From Kitasatospora sp. NBC_01250 (GTDB taxonomy: Bacteria; Actinomycetota; Actinomycetes; Streptomycetales; Streptomycetaceae): a stretch of DNA of 64,000 nt. The notes below the pieces were generated by a model. The model was not told where the DNA came from. It searched no databases and saw nothing but the letters and a program-made list of their open reading frames with translations. The DNA lies in contig NZ_CP108476.1 in the NCBI RefSeq assembly GCF_036226465.1, forward strand, positions 4,278,001 through 4,342,000, given 5' to 3'. The position numbers and the translations under genes were made by a program. Each line of letters opens with the position of its first letter. Positions within the stretch are counted from its first letter, which is position 1. This document shows positions 42,916-51,057 of this stretch, piece by piece.

Positions 42916-43383
42916 TCAGCGCAGCAGGGCGGCGGCCAGCAGGCTCAGTCCGCCGGCCAGGCTGCTCGTACCGAGAAGAATCCAGAACACGTCACGTGGC
43001 AGCGAGGCGGCGATGCCCCGGCCCGTGAGCACCACCCGGGCCGGCCGGAGCGGATCGTAGGAGACCCGCACGGAGCTGCCAGGGGCCGGCTGGGCCGGGC
43101 GGCGCAGCGGCGTGCTGCCGCGCGGACGGGCGAGCACCGAGACCGGGTCGGCCCGGCCCGCGTCCGCCGCCAGTCCGACGGCGGGGAGGGTGGCGTAGGC
43201 GAGCAGCGGAGCGGGGTCGAGCGCTTGGACGGGGGTCGGATCCGGGACCACCAGGGCGGTCACCGGAACGCCGTGCCGGCGCAGGTGGTGGCGAAGGCGC
43301 AGCTCGGCCGCGCACCAGAACAACAGTGCGCCTCCGAAAAGCACGAGTACGCCCCCCGCCACCGTCACCGTCGGCGTCTCCAC
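42916..43383 (-). CDS. DUF3592-like membrane protein
   Basis: 155 residues from a GTG at 43383 with an AGGGGG site about seven bases upstream. One N-terminal membrane helix (VAGGVLVLFGGALLFWCAAE) and one C-terminal helix (VFWILLGTSSLAGGLSLLAA) enclose a soluble domain with VSYDPLRPARVVLTGRG, the conserved ending of DUF3592-type domains. Function unknown. It is divergent from the lipoprotein gene at 43621. Confidence 0.75.
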   Translation of the reverse strand: METPTVTVAGGVLVLFGGALLFWCAAELRLRHHLRRHGVPVTALVVPDPTPVQALDPAPLLAYATLPAVGLAADAGRADPVSVLARPRGSTPLRRPAQPAPGSSVRVSYDPLRPARVVLTGRGIAASLPRDVFWILLGTSSLAGGLSLLAAALLR

Positions 43384-43620
43384 CCCTGACCCCCTGGTCC
43401 TCCCCGGCCGGCGGCCTGCTCCGCCCCCTGCGAACGTGGCAGCGGGGGGACAACCCCGGGCCGACAGCCGCTGTCGCCCGGGCAAAGGCCGGGTCACGGA
43501 TCGGTGAACGGCTGTCACAGCACCGCAACAGCGGAAACCCGCCGCCCCGCCGCCGCCGTGTGCACAGACGGCGGGCCGCACGAGCCGCCACCAGCGAACC
43601 GATCCCTTGGGGGGAACACC

Positions 43621-44244
43621 ATGAAGGCCTACCGTGTCTGCGCCGCCGCCCTGCTGGCCACCGCCGCGCTGACCCTGACGGCCTGCGGGCCCGACGAGGT
43701 GACCGCGTCGAACGCGCCCACCGCCGGTTCCGCCGCCAGCGCGCCCGCCGCCGCCTCGGCCCCCGCTGCGGCGCCCAGCGCCAAGGCTCCGACCGGCGCG
43801 CCCGCCAAGCCGAGCACTCCGGCCCGGCCCAGCAGCACCAAGCCCGCCGGTGGCACCGGCGGCGCCTCGCCGACGGCCGACTGCACCGCGAACGCCGCCG
43901 GCAACCGGGTGGTCGAGGCCACCGACGACGGCTACCTCACCCACGTCTGGATGCGCGCCAAGGCAACCAAGTTCGTCTGCGGCGCCGACATCCCCGACGA
44001 CGGCTACTTCGCGAGCTACGGCGACCCCACGGTGTTCACCTTCAGTAACGATGTGAAGACCACCGTCCTGTCCGACATGAAGGCCAAGGCGGTCGATCTG
44101 AACACCTTCATGAAGCTCGTGGACGACTGCCTGCACAACCCGTCGGCCGTGCAGGCGCCGAACTACTGCTACGGGAACCAGTACAGCATCACGGCGAACA
44201 GCCAGAACGTGATCACCAGCATCACCCAGCAGTACCACCCGTAG
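43621..44244 (+). CDS. Secreted lipoprotein of unknown function
   Basis: 207 residues. The ATG at 43621 follows a GGGGG site; the signal peptide ends in the lipobox LTLTAC near residue 20. A ~60-residue Ala/Pro/Ser linker leads to a compact C-terminal domain with four cysteines (CTANAAGN, KFVCGADI, DDCLHN, NYCYGNQY), likely forming two disulfides. The fold is not recognised. It stands alone between divergent and convergent genes. Confidence 0.85.
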   Translation: MKAYRVCAAALLATAALTLTACGPDEVTASNAPTAGSAASAPAAASAPAAAPSAKAPTGAPAKPSTPARPSSTKPAGGTGGASPTADCTANAAGNRVVEATDDGYLTHVWMRAKATKFVCGADIPDDGYFASYGDPTVFTFSNDVKTTVLSDMKAKAVDLNTFMKLVDDCLHNPSAVQAPNYCYGNQYSITANSQNVITSITQQYHP

Positions 44245-44275
44245 CAGCCAGCATGACTGACTGATCGTCAGATCA

Positions 44276-45826
44276 TCACCACGAGGCCGCGGCCGGCTCG
44301 ACGAAGCCCTGCTCCAGCAGCAGTCGCAGCGACTGAGGAGCCCGCTCCCGCAGCCCGGCCGGCTCCTCGCCGAGCAGCTGTGCGATCGCGTCCAGGATCT
44401 CCCCGGCGGTCAGCGTGCCGTCGCAGACACCGGCGAAACCAGCACCCACCGTGTCCACCTTGGTGGCACGCCGCATGCCCCGGTTGTGCCGCAGGACCAC
44501 GTGCTCGGGGTCCTCGGCACCGGGCGGGCCGACCTGCTCCTGCACCACGTCGTCGGCCAGCAGGTAGCGGGCGTCCAGCAGCCCGGCGTCGTCGTGCGAA
44601 CGCAGGAAGTCCTGCCGGGCGAACCACTGCTCGATGTGCGGGCCGAGCGGCTGCTCGACCGGGTGCGGCCACTCCTCGATCCGCACCGCGGGCCGGTCGG
44701 CACCGGAGGCCCGCAGGGTGATCCAGCCGAAGCCGATGCCCTCGACCTTCGCCGTCTCGAAGGCGTCCAGCCACTCGTTGTAGCGCTCCTCGTAGGCGGA
44801 CCGCGGCGCCAGGTGGTCGCCGCCGTCCCGCAGCCACAGTTCCGCGTACTGCGCCACGTCCTGCACCTCGCGCTGCACCACCCAGGCGTCCAGCCCGGTG
44901 CCGGCCACCCAGCCGGCCAGCCGGTCGTGCCAGTCCTCGCCCTTGACGTGCTGCCAGTTGGCCAGCAGCTGGCAGTAGCCGCCGGGCTCCAGGTGGGCGG
45001 CGGCGCCGCGCACCAGGGCGCGGCAGAGCTGGTCGCCGGCCATCCCGCCGTCCCGGTAGACGAACCGGCTGCCGGGCGAGATCACGAACGGCGGGTTGGA
45101 GACGATCAGGTCGAAGCGCCGCTCGCCGACCGGCTCGAAGAGGCTGCCCTCGGCGGTGTCGGTGTTCTCGAAGCCGGACAGCGCCAGGGTGAGCCGCGAG
45201 AAGGCCAGCGCCCGGGGGTTGAGGTCGGTGGCGGTCACCCGCTGGGCGTGCCGGGCCGCGTGCAGCGCCTGCACCCCCGAGCCCGCGCCGAGGTCGAGCG
45301 CGGCGCGCACCGGCCGGCGCACCGCGAGACCGGCCAGCGTCGTGGAGGCGCCGCCGACCCCGAGCACCAGCTCGCGCCGGGCCACCCCGGCGGCACTGCC
45401 GCCCGAGCCGATCCCGCCGGCGCCGCCGACCGCGCAGCCCAGGTCGGAGACCACCCAGGAGTCCGCGCTCTCCAGTCCCGCCACCTCGTTGGCGTACGGA
45501 CGGACGTCCACCGTCGCCCGCACCTGTTCGGCGTCGTCGGCGGAGCGCTCCAGCCAGCCGTCCGCCAGGCACTCCTGGACCGGCAGCGCGGCGGCCGCGG
45601 CGGCGTAGGGGACGGGCTGCTGGAGCAGGAAGAGCCGGACCAGCGTCTCCAGCGGCGTGCCGCCCCTGGTCGCGCGCAGCGCCGGCACGGCCTCGCTGCG
45701 CGCGAGCGCGGCGTAGCCCGTGGGGCCGAGCAGGTCGAGGCAGCCGTCGGCGGTGTACGAGGCGGCGAGCAGCGCCTCACGCAGTCGGGCGAGGTGGGCG
45801 GGGTCGGGATTGGGGAGCTTGGTCAC
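44276..45826 (-). CDS. SAM-dependent methyltransferase (HemK/PrmC-like core)
   Basis: 516 residues. An N-terminal helical domain with a degenerate winged-helix look (VRLFLLQQPVPYAAAAAALP) precedes a Rossmann methyltransferase: motif I ALDLGAGSGVQALHAARHA, ATDLNPRALAFSRLTLA, and catalytic-type SNPPFVISPG. NPPF motifs methylate planar amino groups such as glutamine side chains or nucleobases. A C-terminal ~150-residue helical domain follows. It matches a conserved actinobacterial protein located near topA; its substrate is unknown. Confidence 0.88.
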   Translation of the reverse strand: MTKLPNPDPAHLARLREALLAASYTADGCLDLLGPTGYAALARSEAVPALRATRGGTPLETLVRLFLLQQPVPYAAAAAALPVQECLADGWLERSADDAEQVRATVDVRPYANEVAGLESADSWVVSDLGCAVGGAGGIGSGGSAAGVARRELVLGVGGASTTLAGLAVRRPVRAALDLGAGSGVQALHAARHAQRVTATDLNPRALAFSRLTLALSGFENTDTAEGSLFEPVGERRFDLIVSNPPFVISPGSRFVYRDGGMAGDQLCRALVRGAAAHLEPGGYCQLLANWQHVKGEDWHDRLAGWVAGTGLDAWVVQREVQDVAQYAELWLRDGGDHLAPRSAYEERYNEWLDAFETAKVEGIGFGWITLRASGADRPAVRIEEWPHPVEQPLGPHIEQWFARQDFLRSHDDAGLLDARYLLADDVVQEQVGPPGAEDPEHVVLRHNRGMRRATKVDTVGAGFAGVCDGTLTAGEILDAIAQLLGEEPAGLRERAPQSLRLLLEQGFVEPAAASW

Positions 45827-45906
45827 CTCGCCATTGTCCCGCCCGCGAGCCGGGCGGCCGAGCCGGGCGCGCCCTGACCTGCCGTCAGGGCGCGCGGGGC
45901 CACGGC

Positions 45907-46830
45907 TCAGCTCGGCGAGGCGCTGCCGGACGGGCTGCCCGAGGCCGCCGGGCTCCCGGAGCCGGAGCCGGCCGGGCTGCCGGCCGCGGCCGGCGACCCC
46001 GAACCGCCCGGGCCGGGCGACCCGCTCGGGCTGCCCGCGCCGCCGGGGCTCGCCGATCCGCCCGCGCTGGGCGACCCGCCCGCGCTGGGCGACCCGCCCG
46101 GGCTGCCGGGAGCCGCCGGGCTGCCGGAGGACGCCGGACTGCCCGACGCACCCGCGCCGGCCGACGCACCCGCGCTCGCACCCGCGGCCCCGCCGGCACC
46201 CGCCGTCGAGGACCCCTGGCTCTTGCAGCCGGGCTGCTTGGCGAGGGCCTTCCCCAGGTCGCCGGTCTGCACCTTCGCCAGCGCCACGGTGGAGAGCTTG
46301 GACAGCTGCTGCGCCTGGTCGCCCACGCTCTTCAGCCCGTCGGCGAACTTCCCCTGATCGTCCGTCGACAGCCCGGACAGCTTCTTCTGGACGTCCTGGT
46401 ACCCCTGCGCCGCCTGCCGCAGCTCGCTCACGGCGTCCTTCTGCAGGCCGGCGCCATTGTCGATCTTGGGAGCGCCGGCCTTGTCGATCGCGTCGGCGAT
46501 CTGCTGGTTGGACGTGCCCAGGGCGCCCAGGTCGGCCGCCAGTCGCTTCTGCAGATCGGCCGGCGCCTCGCCCTGCTTGACCTGTCCGGTGTCCTTCAGC
46601 GCGTTCTGCGACTGGGTCACCGGGTCCCGCATCCCGTCGCAGACCTGCTTCGCCCAGCTGTTCAGCTGCCCGCTGTTGTCACTGGAGCAGGCCGCCGCGC
46701 CGGTGGCGAGCAGCACCCCGAGCAGCGGCAGGCCGAGCAGGCGGCGGGTCGGTCCGCCTGTGCGCGAGCGCGTACCGCCGCCCCGTCCCGCCGCCTGGGC
46801 ACGCCCGTCCGCCAGCACTCGCTCGTCCAC
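45907..46830 (-). CDS. Lipoprotein with Gly/Ser/Pro-rich tail
   Basis: 307 residues from a GTG at 46830 (AAGG eight bases upstream). A twin-arginine-free signal segment RRLLGLPLLGVLLATGAAAC ends in a lipobox-like Cys near residue 48. The mature part has a helical domain (LNSWAKQVCDGMRDPVTQSQ onwards, about 150 residues with one conserved later Cys in KQPGCKSQG) and then a ~95-residue tail of SGSPA/GGSPS-type repeats, probably an extended cell-wall-spanning linker. It precedes hppA on the opposite reading side but the same strand. Function unknown. Confidence 0.82.
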   Translation of the reverse strand: MDERVLADGRAQAAGRGGGTRSRTGGPTRRLLGLPLLGVLLATGAAACSSDNSGQLNSWAKQVCDGMRDPVTQSQNALKDTGQVKQGEAPADLQKRLAADLGALGTSNQQIADAIDKAGAPKIDNGAGLQKDAVSELRQAAQGYQDVQKKLSGLSTDDQGKFADGLKSVGDQAQQLSKLSTVALAKVQTGDLGKALAKQPGCKSQGSSTAGAGGAAGASAGASAGAGASGSPASSGSPAAPGSPGGSPSAGGSPSAGGSASPGGAGSPSGSPGPGGSGSPAAAGSPAGSGSGSPAASGSPSGSASPS

Positions 46831-46931
46831 CTGGGAGCCCTTCAGTCACGTCGCGATCCGTCCCGGGTGAACCTACCCGACGACCTCGACCGGCCTTCGG
46901 CCCCGGGCGACGCGAGGCCCCCGGGCGACGC

Positions 46932-49463
46932 TCAGCCCCCGGCCGGGGCCACCCTCCCGTCCCCGACGCCCTGCGGCGCGTCCGTGCCGCCCGCCACGTC
47001 CACCGTGCGGCGCTTGGAGGCGTACACCGCGCCGACCACCACCAGTACCGCGACGACGGCCACCAGCGCGCGCACGCCCGCGCTCGCGTGCACCCCGTAG
47101 CTGAACCGCACCACGGCCGGCGCGATCAGCAGCGACACCAGGTTCATCACCTTGAGCAGCGGGTTGATCGCCGGCCCCGCGGTGTCCTTGAACGGGTCGC
47201 CGACGGTGTCGCCGATCACCGTCGCCGCGTGCGCCTCGCTGCCCTTGCCACCGTGGGCACCGTCCTCCACCAGCTTCTTGGCGTTGTCCCAGGCGCCACC
47301 CGAGTTGGCCAGGAAGACCGCCATCAGGGTGCCCGCCCCGATCGCGCCCGCCAGGTAGGAGCCGAGCGAGCCGACCCCCAGGCCGAAGCCCACCGCGATC
47401 GGCGCCAGCACGGCCAGCAGGCCGGGGGTGGCCAGCTCGCGCAGCGCGTCCCTGGTGCAGATGTCGACCACCTTGCCGTACTCCGGGGTCTCGCTGCCGT
47501 CCATGATCCCGGGGTGCTCACGGAACTGCCGGCGCACCTCGAAGACCACCGAACCGGCCGAGCGGGAGACCGCGTTGACGGCCAGTCCGGAGAAGAGGAA
47601 GACCACGGCCGCGCCCAGCAGCAGGCCGACCAGGTTGTTGGGCTGCGAGATGTCCAGGCTGAGCCCCGCCGGGCTGCCGATCACCGCGCTGCCGCCGGCC
47701 TTGGCGACGGCCTCGTTGATCGCGTCGGTGAACGAGCCGAACAGGGCGGTCGCGGCGAGCACCGCGGTGGCGATCGCGATGCCCTTGGTGATCGCCTTGG
47801 TGGTGTTGCCGACCGCGTCCAGCTCGGTCAGCACCCGGGCGCCCAGGCCCTCGACCTCGCCGGACATCTCGGCGATGCCCTGGGCGTTGTCGGAGACCGG
47901 CCCGAAGGTGTCCATCGCCACGATCACGCCGACCGTGGTCAGCAGGCCGGTGCCGGCCAGCGCGACCGCGAAGAGCGCGAGCACGATCGAGCCGCCCGCC
48001 AGCAGGTAGGCGCCGTAGACCGCGGCACCGATCAGCACCGCCGAGTACACCGCCGACTCCAGGCCGAGCGAGACGCCGGAGAGCACCACGGTGGCCGGAC
48101 CGGTCAGCGAACTGCGGCCGACGTCGCGCACCGGCCGGCGGTTGGTCTCGGTGAAGTAGCCGGTCAGCTGCTGGATCAGCACGGCCAGCACGATCCCGAT
48201 CACCACCGCGGCGAGCGCGAACAGGCGCGGATCGCCGTGGTGACCGCGGATCGCGTCCGGCACGTGGTGCAGGGCCGCGAAGCTGGACGGCAGCACCAGG
48301 TAGGCCGCGCCGAGCACCAGCAGCAGCGAGACCGCGGCGGAGAGGAAGAAGCCCCGGTTGATCGCGGACATCCCGCTGCGGTCGCGCTCGCGCGGGGCGA
48401 CCGCCACGATCCCGAGCACCGCGGTGAGCACGCCGATCGCCGGCACGATCAGCGGCAGCACCAGGCCGACGTCGCCGAAGACCGCGCGGCCCAGGATCAG
48501 CGCGGCCACCAGGGTCACCGCGTAGGACTCGAAGAGGTCCGCCGCCATGCCCGCGCAGTCGCCCACGTTGTCGCCGACGTTGTCCGCGATGGTGGCGGCG
48601 TTGCGCGGGTCGTCCTCCGGGATGCCCTGCTCGACCTTGCCGACCAGGTCCGCGCCGACGTCCGCCGCCTTGGTGAAGATCCCGCCGCCGACCCGCATGA
48701 ACATCGCGAGCAGCGCGGCGCCGAAGCCGAAGCCCTCCAGCACCCGGGCGGCGTCGGCCTGGTAGATCAGCACGACCACGGCCGCGCCGAACAGGCCCAG
48801 GCCCACCGTGCACATGCCCACCACGCCGCCGGTGCGGAAGGCGATCCGCATCGCCCGGTGCTGCGCCGAGCGCTCCTGACCGGCCGACACGCCCCGGGCC
48901 ACCGCGGCCACCCGGACGTTGGCCCGCACCGCCAGCCACATGCCCAGGTACCCGGTGGCCGCCGAGAAGACGGCGCCGACCAGGAAGAAGACCGAGCGTC
49001 CGAGGCGCTGCGACCAGTTGTCCGCCGGCAGCAGCATCAGCAGGAAGAAGGCGCCGGCCGCGAACACCGCCAGGGTGCGGAACTGCCGGGCCAGGTAGGC
49101 GTTCGCCCCCTCCTGGACGGCTCCCGCGATCCGCCGCATGACCGGCGTTCCGGCGTCGGCCGCGAGCACCTGGCGGACCAGCAGGACGGCGACACCGAGG
49201 GCGGCCAGGGCGATCAGACCGATGATCACCACCACCAGCCGGTTGCCACCGGTGAGTACCGCGTTGCCGGTGGAACCGTCGGCCAGAACGTTCAAGATTC
49301 GTGGTCGCACCGGTGCCCCGGCGGAAAGTGTGGCCAGCGGCGCGGACGAGGCTGAAAGCGCGTGCGAGGCTGGCGCGGAGAGAGCTGGAACTGGAGTGGC
49401 TGGAGCGGAGGTGAGTGCGCCGATAGCGCTTGAAGCAGTCGCGATGATCGTGATTCCCGCCAT
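46932..49463 (-). CDS. hppA: Membrane-bound proton-pumping pyrophosphatase
   Basis: 843 residues from the ATG at 49463 (GGGGAGG five bases upstream). About 16 membrane helices are visible. The PPi-binding loop DVGADLVGKVEQGIPEDDPR and the DNVGDNVGDCAGMAADLFES motif are intact, as is the late GDTVGDPFKDTAGPAINPLL loop. The motif GNTTKAITKG carries Lys rather than Ala at the position that distinguishes potassium-independent from potassium-dependent pumps, so it should be potassium-independent. It couples pyrophosphate hydrolysis to proton export. A long Ala/Ser/Pro-rich N-terminal extension precedes helix 1. Confidence 0.96.
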   Translation of the reverse strand: MAGITIIATASSAIGALTSAPATPVPALSAPASHALSASSAPLATLSAGAPVRPRILNVLADGSTGNAVLTGGNRLVVVIIGLIALAALGVAVLLVRQVLAADAGTPVMRRIAGAVQEGANAYLARQFRTLAVFAAGAFFLLMLLPADNWSQRLGRSVFFLVGAVFSAATGYLGMWLAVRANVRVAAVARGVSAGQERSAQHRAMRIAFRTGGVVGMCTVGLGLFGAAVVVLIYQADAARVLEGFGFGAALLAMFMRVGGGIFTKAADVGADLVGKVEQGIPEDDPRNAATIADNVGDNVGDCAGMAADLFESYAVTLVAALILGRAVFGDVGLVLPLIVPAIGVLTAVLGIVAVAPRERDRSGMSAINRGFFLSAAVSLLLVLGAAYLVLPSSFAALHHVPDAIRGHHGDPRLFALAAVVIGIVLAVLIQQLTGYFTETNRRPVRDVGRSSLTGPATVVLSGVSLGLESAVYSAVLIGAAVYGAYLLAGGSIVLALFAVALAGTGLLTTVGVIVAMDTFGPVSDNAQGIAEMSGEVEGLGARVLTELDAVGNTTKAITKGIAIATAVLAATALFGSFTDAINEAVAKAGGSAVIGSPAGLSLDISQPNNLVGLLLGAAVVFLFSGLAVNAVSRSAGSVVFEVRRQFREHPGIMDGSETPEYGKVVDICTRDALRELATPGLLAVLAPIAVGFGLGVGSLGSYLAGAIGAGTLMAVFLANSGGAWDNAKKLVEDGAHGGKGSEAHAATVIGDTVGDPFKDTAGPAINPLLKVMNLVSLLIAPAVVRFSYGVHASAGVRALVAVVAVLVVVGAVYASKRRTVDVAGGTDAPQGVGDGRVAPAGG

Positions 49464-49624
49464 GCGTCCTCCCCGAAAACCGGCACGCCGAACGGTCCGG
49501 ACGGCGCGCACGTGGCTCTGGTGGCACAGGCGACCGGACCGGATCAGTCGGTCCGACCGGATATCCAGGAGCGAGTGTAGGAATCAACGCGGGATTGATA
49601 TAGACCGCGTGCAGCACAGAACAG

Positions 49625-49681
49625 AAAGAATCATGGGCGGCCCCGAAAAACCTTGGTTTTCGGGGCCGCCCATGATTCTTT
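49625..49681. terminator. Perfect 25-bp terminator hairpin
   Basis: 49625-49649 (beginning AAAGAATCATGG) pairs without mismatch to 49657-49681 around a seven-base loop ACCTTGG, with a T-rich tail on both strands. It lies 60 bases beyond the stop of the minus-strand RsbW-like gene at 49741 and upstream of hppA, separating the bldG unit from hppA. Confidence 0.9.
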
Positions 49682-49740
49682 TTCTTGTCACTTCACGTGC
49701 GGGGTACATCAGGGGCCGCACTGGGCCTCCTGAACCACCG

Positions 49741-50151
49741 CTATGCCGGGTGGACCGGCCAGGCCATCCGGATCAGGCCGCCGGCGTCGTCCCGGCCGAC
49801 CTCGACGTCCTCCACCAGTCCGGTGATCACCGCGAGGCCGAGGGTGTCGTCGGAGCCGTCCCCCGAGTCGTCGTCGGTGGGCGCGGCCAACTCGCTCAGC
49901 TCGCCGGCGCCGTCACCGACCTCGATGACGAAACGCTTCTCCTGGTCGGTCAGCGCGACCCGCACGGCGCCGGCGAGGCCGCCGCGCTGGTGCAGGCCCA
50001 CGGCACGGGAGCAGGCCTCGCCCACGGCCAGCCGGAGCTCGTCCAGCACCGACTCGTCCACGCCCGCGCGTCTGGCCACCGCCGCCGCCACCAGCCGTGC
50101 CGTCCGCACGTGCTCGGGAAGGGGGCTGAATCGCAGTTCGACGGTTGCCAT
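49741..50151 (-). CDS. RsbW-like anti-sigma factor / serine kinase, BldG partner
   Basis: 136 residues from the ATG at 50151, preceded by GAGGGAGAG. The HATPase fold shows the N-box LDELRLAVGEACSRAVG, VIEVGDGAGE and the G-box-like DDTLGLAVITGLVEDVEV. In streptomycetes the gene just after bldG encodes an anti-sigma factor whose activity is set by binding unphosphorylated BldG; the same order is kept here, 292 bases downstream. An acidic insertion (DDDSGDGSDD) interrupts the last loop. Confidence 0.88.
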   Translation of the reverse strand: MATVELRFSPLPEHVRTARLVAAAVARRAGVDESVLDELRLAVGEACSRAVGLHQRGGLAGAVRVALTDQEKRFVIEVGDGAGELSELAAPTDDDSGDGSDDTLGLAVITGLVEDVEVGRDDAGGLIRMAWPVHPA

Positions 50152-50443
50152 CTCTCCCTCTCGGGGTCGTCTCCAGGGGCACACTGCCGCCAAGCCGCGG
50201 CTCGGCACTCGCCAACGGCCGCCGCCCTGGCACCAGAACCGGCACCATGACCCGGCATCCTGACGCGACGCCACCACTTTTGCGGCGCGAGCACCCTGAG
50301 GGGGCGCCAATCACCGGCCGACGCACCGCAGCGGACGCACCGGACTACATGAGGCCGCGACAGAACCGCGTGCGGCCAGGAAAACTCATGCGGCCGGGCA
50401 CCGGGGGCGCCCCGCTGAACGGGACGGCCCCGGGCCAGCCGGA

Positions 50444-50785
50444 TCAGTCGGTCGCGGCGACGGCCTCGTCCACCGAGGAGTGGATCGGGAAGACCTTGGT
50501 CAGACCGGTGATCCGGAAGATCTTCAGGATGCGCTCCTGAGTGCAGACCAGGCGCAGCGAACCCTCGTGCGCACGGACCCGCTTCAGGCCGCCCACCAGC
50601 ACGCCCAGCCCGGTCGAGTCCAGGAAGTCGACACCCTCCATATCGACGACCAGGTGGTAGCTGCCGTCGTTGACGAGCTCGACCAGCTGCTCGCGAAGCT
50701 TAGGAGCGGTGTACACATCGATCTCGCCGCCAACCTCGACGACCGTGCGGTCGCCGACTGTACGGGTCGACAGGGACAGGTCCAC
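50444..50785 (-). CDS. bldG: Anti-sigma factor antagonist BldG
   Basis: 113 residues, the normal BldG length, from a GTG at 50785 with GGAGG four to five bases upstream. The STAS domain is nearly identical to Streptomyces BldG as I recall it: MDLSLSTRTVGDRTVVEVGG at the start and the phosphorylation site Ser57 in FLDSTGLGVLVGG. BldG is required for aerial hyphae and antibiotic production and acts by partner switching with the RsbW-like protein encoded next to it. Confidence 0.96.
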   Translation of the reverse strand: MDLSLSTRTVGDRTVVEVGGEIDVYTAPKLREQLVELVNDGSYHLVVDMEGVDFLDSTGLGVLVGGLKRVRAHEGSLRLVCTQERILKIFRITGLTKVFPIHSSVDEAVAATD

Positions 50786-51057
50786 GGAACCTCCAGCACC
50801 TTGCCTTGCTACGTCTATTGCGTTCTACGGCGAGTCGGGCGGCATCGGCCGTTCGGCCACCGCTCCCGACCAGCGATCTCCACCGTGCCAGCCGGCCTGC
50901 GCCGTCTGAACCGGTCTCCACCGCATGGCCGAGCAACCGGCCCAGGTGCCGCCGGTCCGGCCAGCTGGCCGCCACCGCATCATTCAACCACCTGGCAGCA
51001 TGCCCGCACGATGGCTTGCCGCGATTGTCCGTCACTCCAGTGACACACTGGGTCTCC

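Noticed and set aside
45907..46200. Repeats coding for the Gly/Ser/Pro tail considered as a DNA repeat element
   Set aside because: They follow codon periodicity inside a lipoprotein gene and need no separate explanation.
47088..49355. Plus-strand frame of about 750 codons opposite hppA
   Set aside because: His/Arg/Gly-rich, no domain; antisense of a clear membrane pyrophosphatase.
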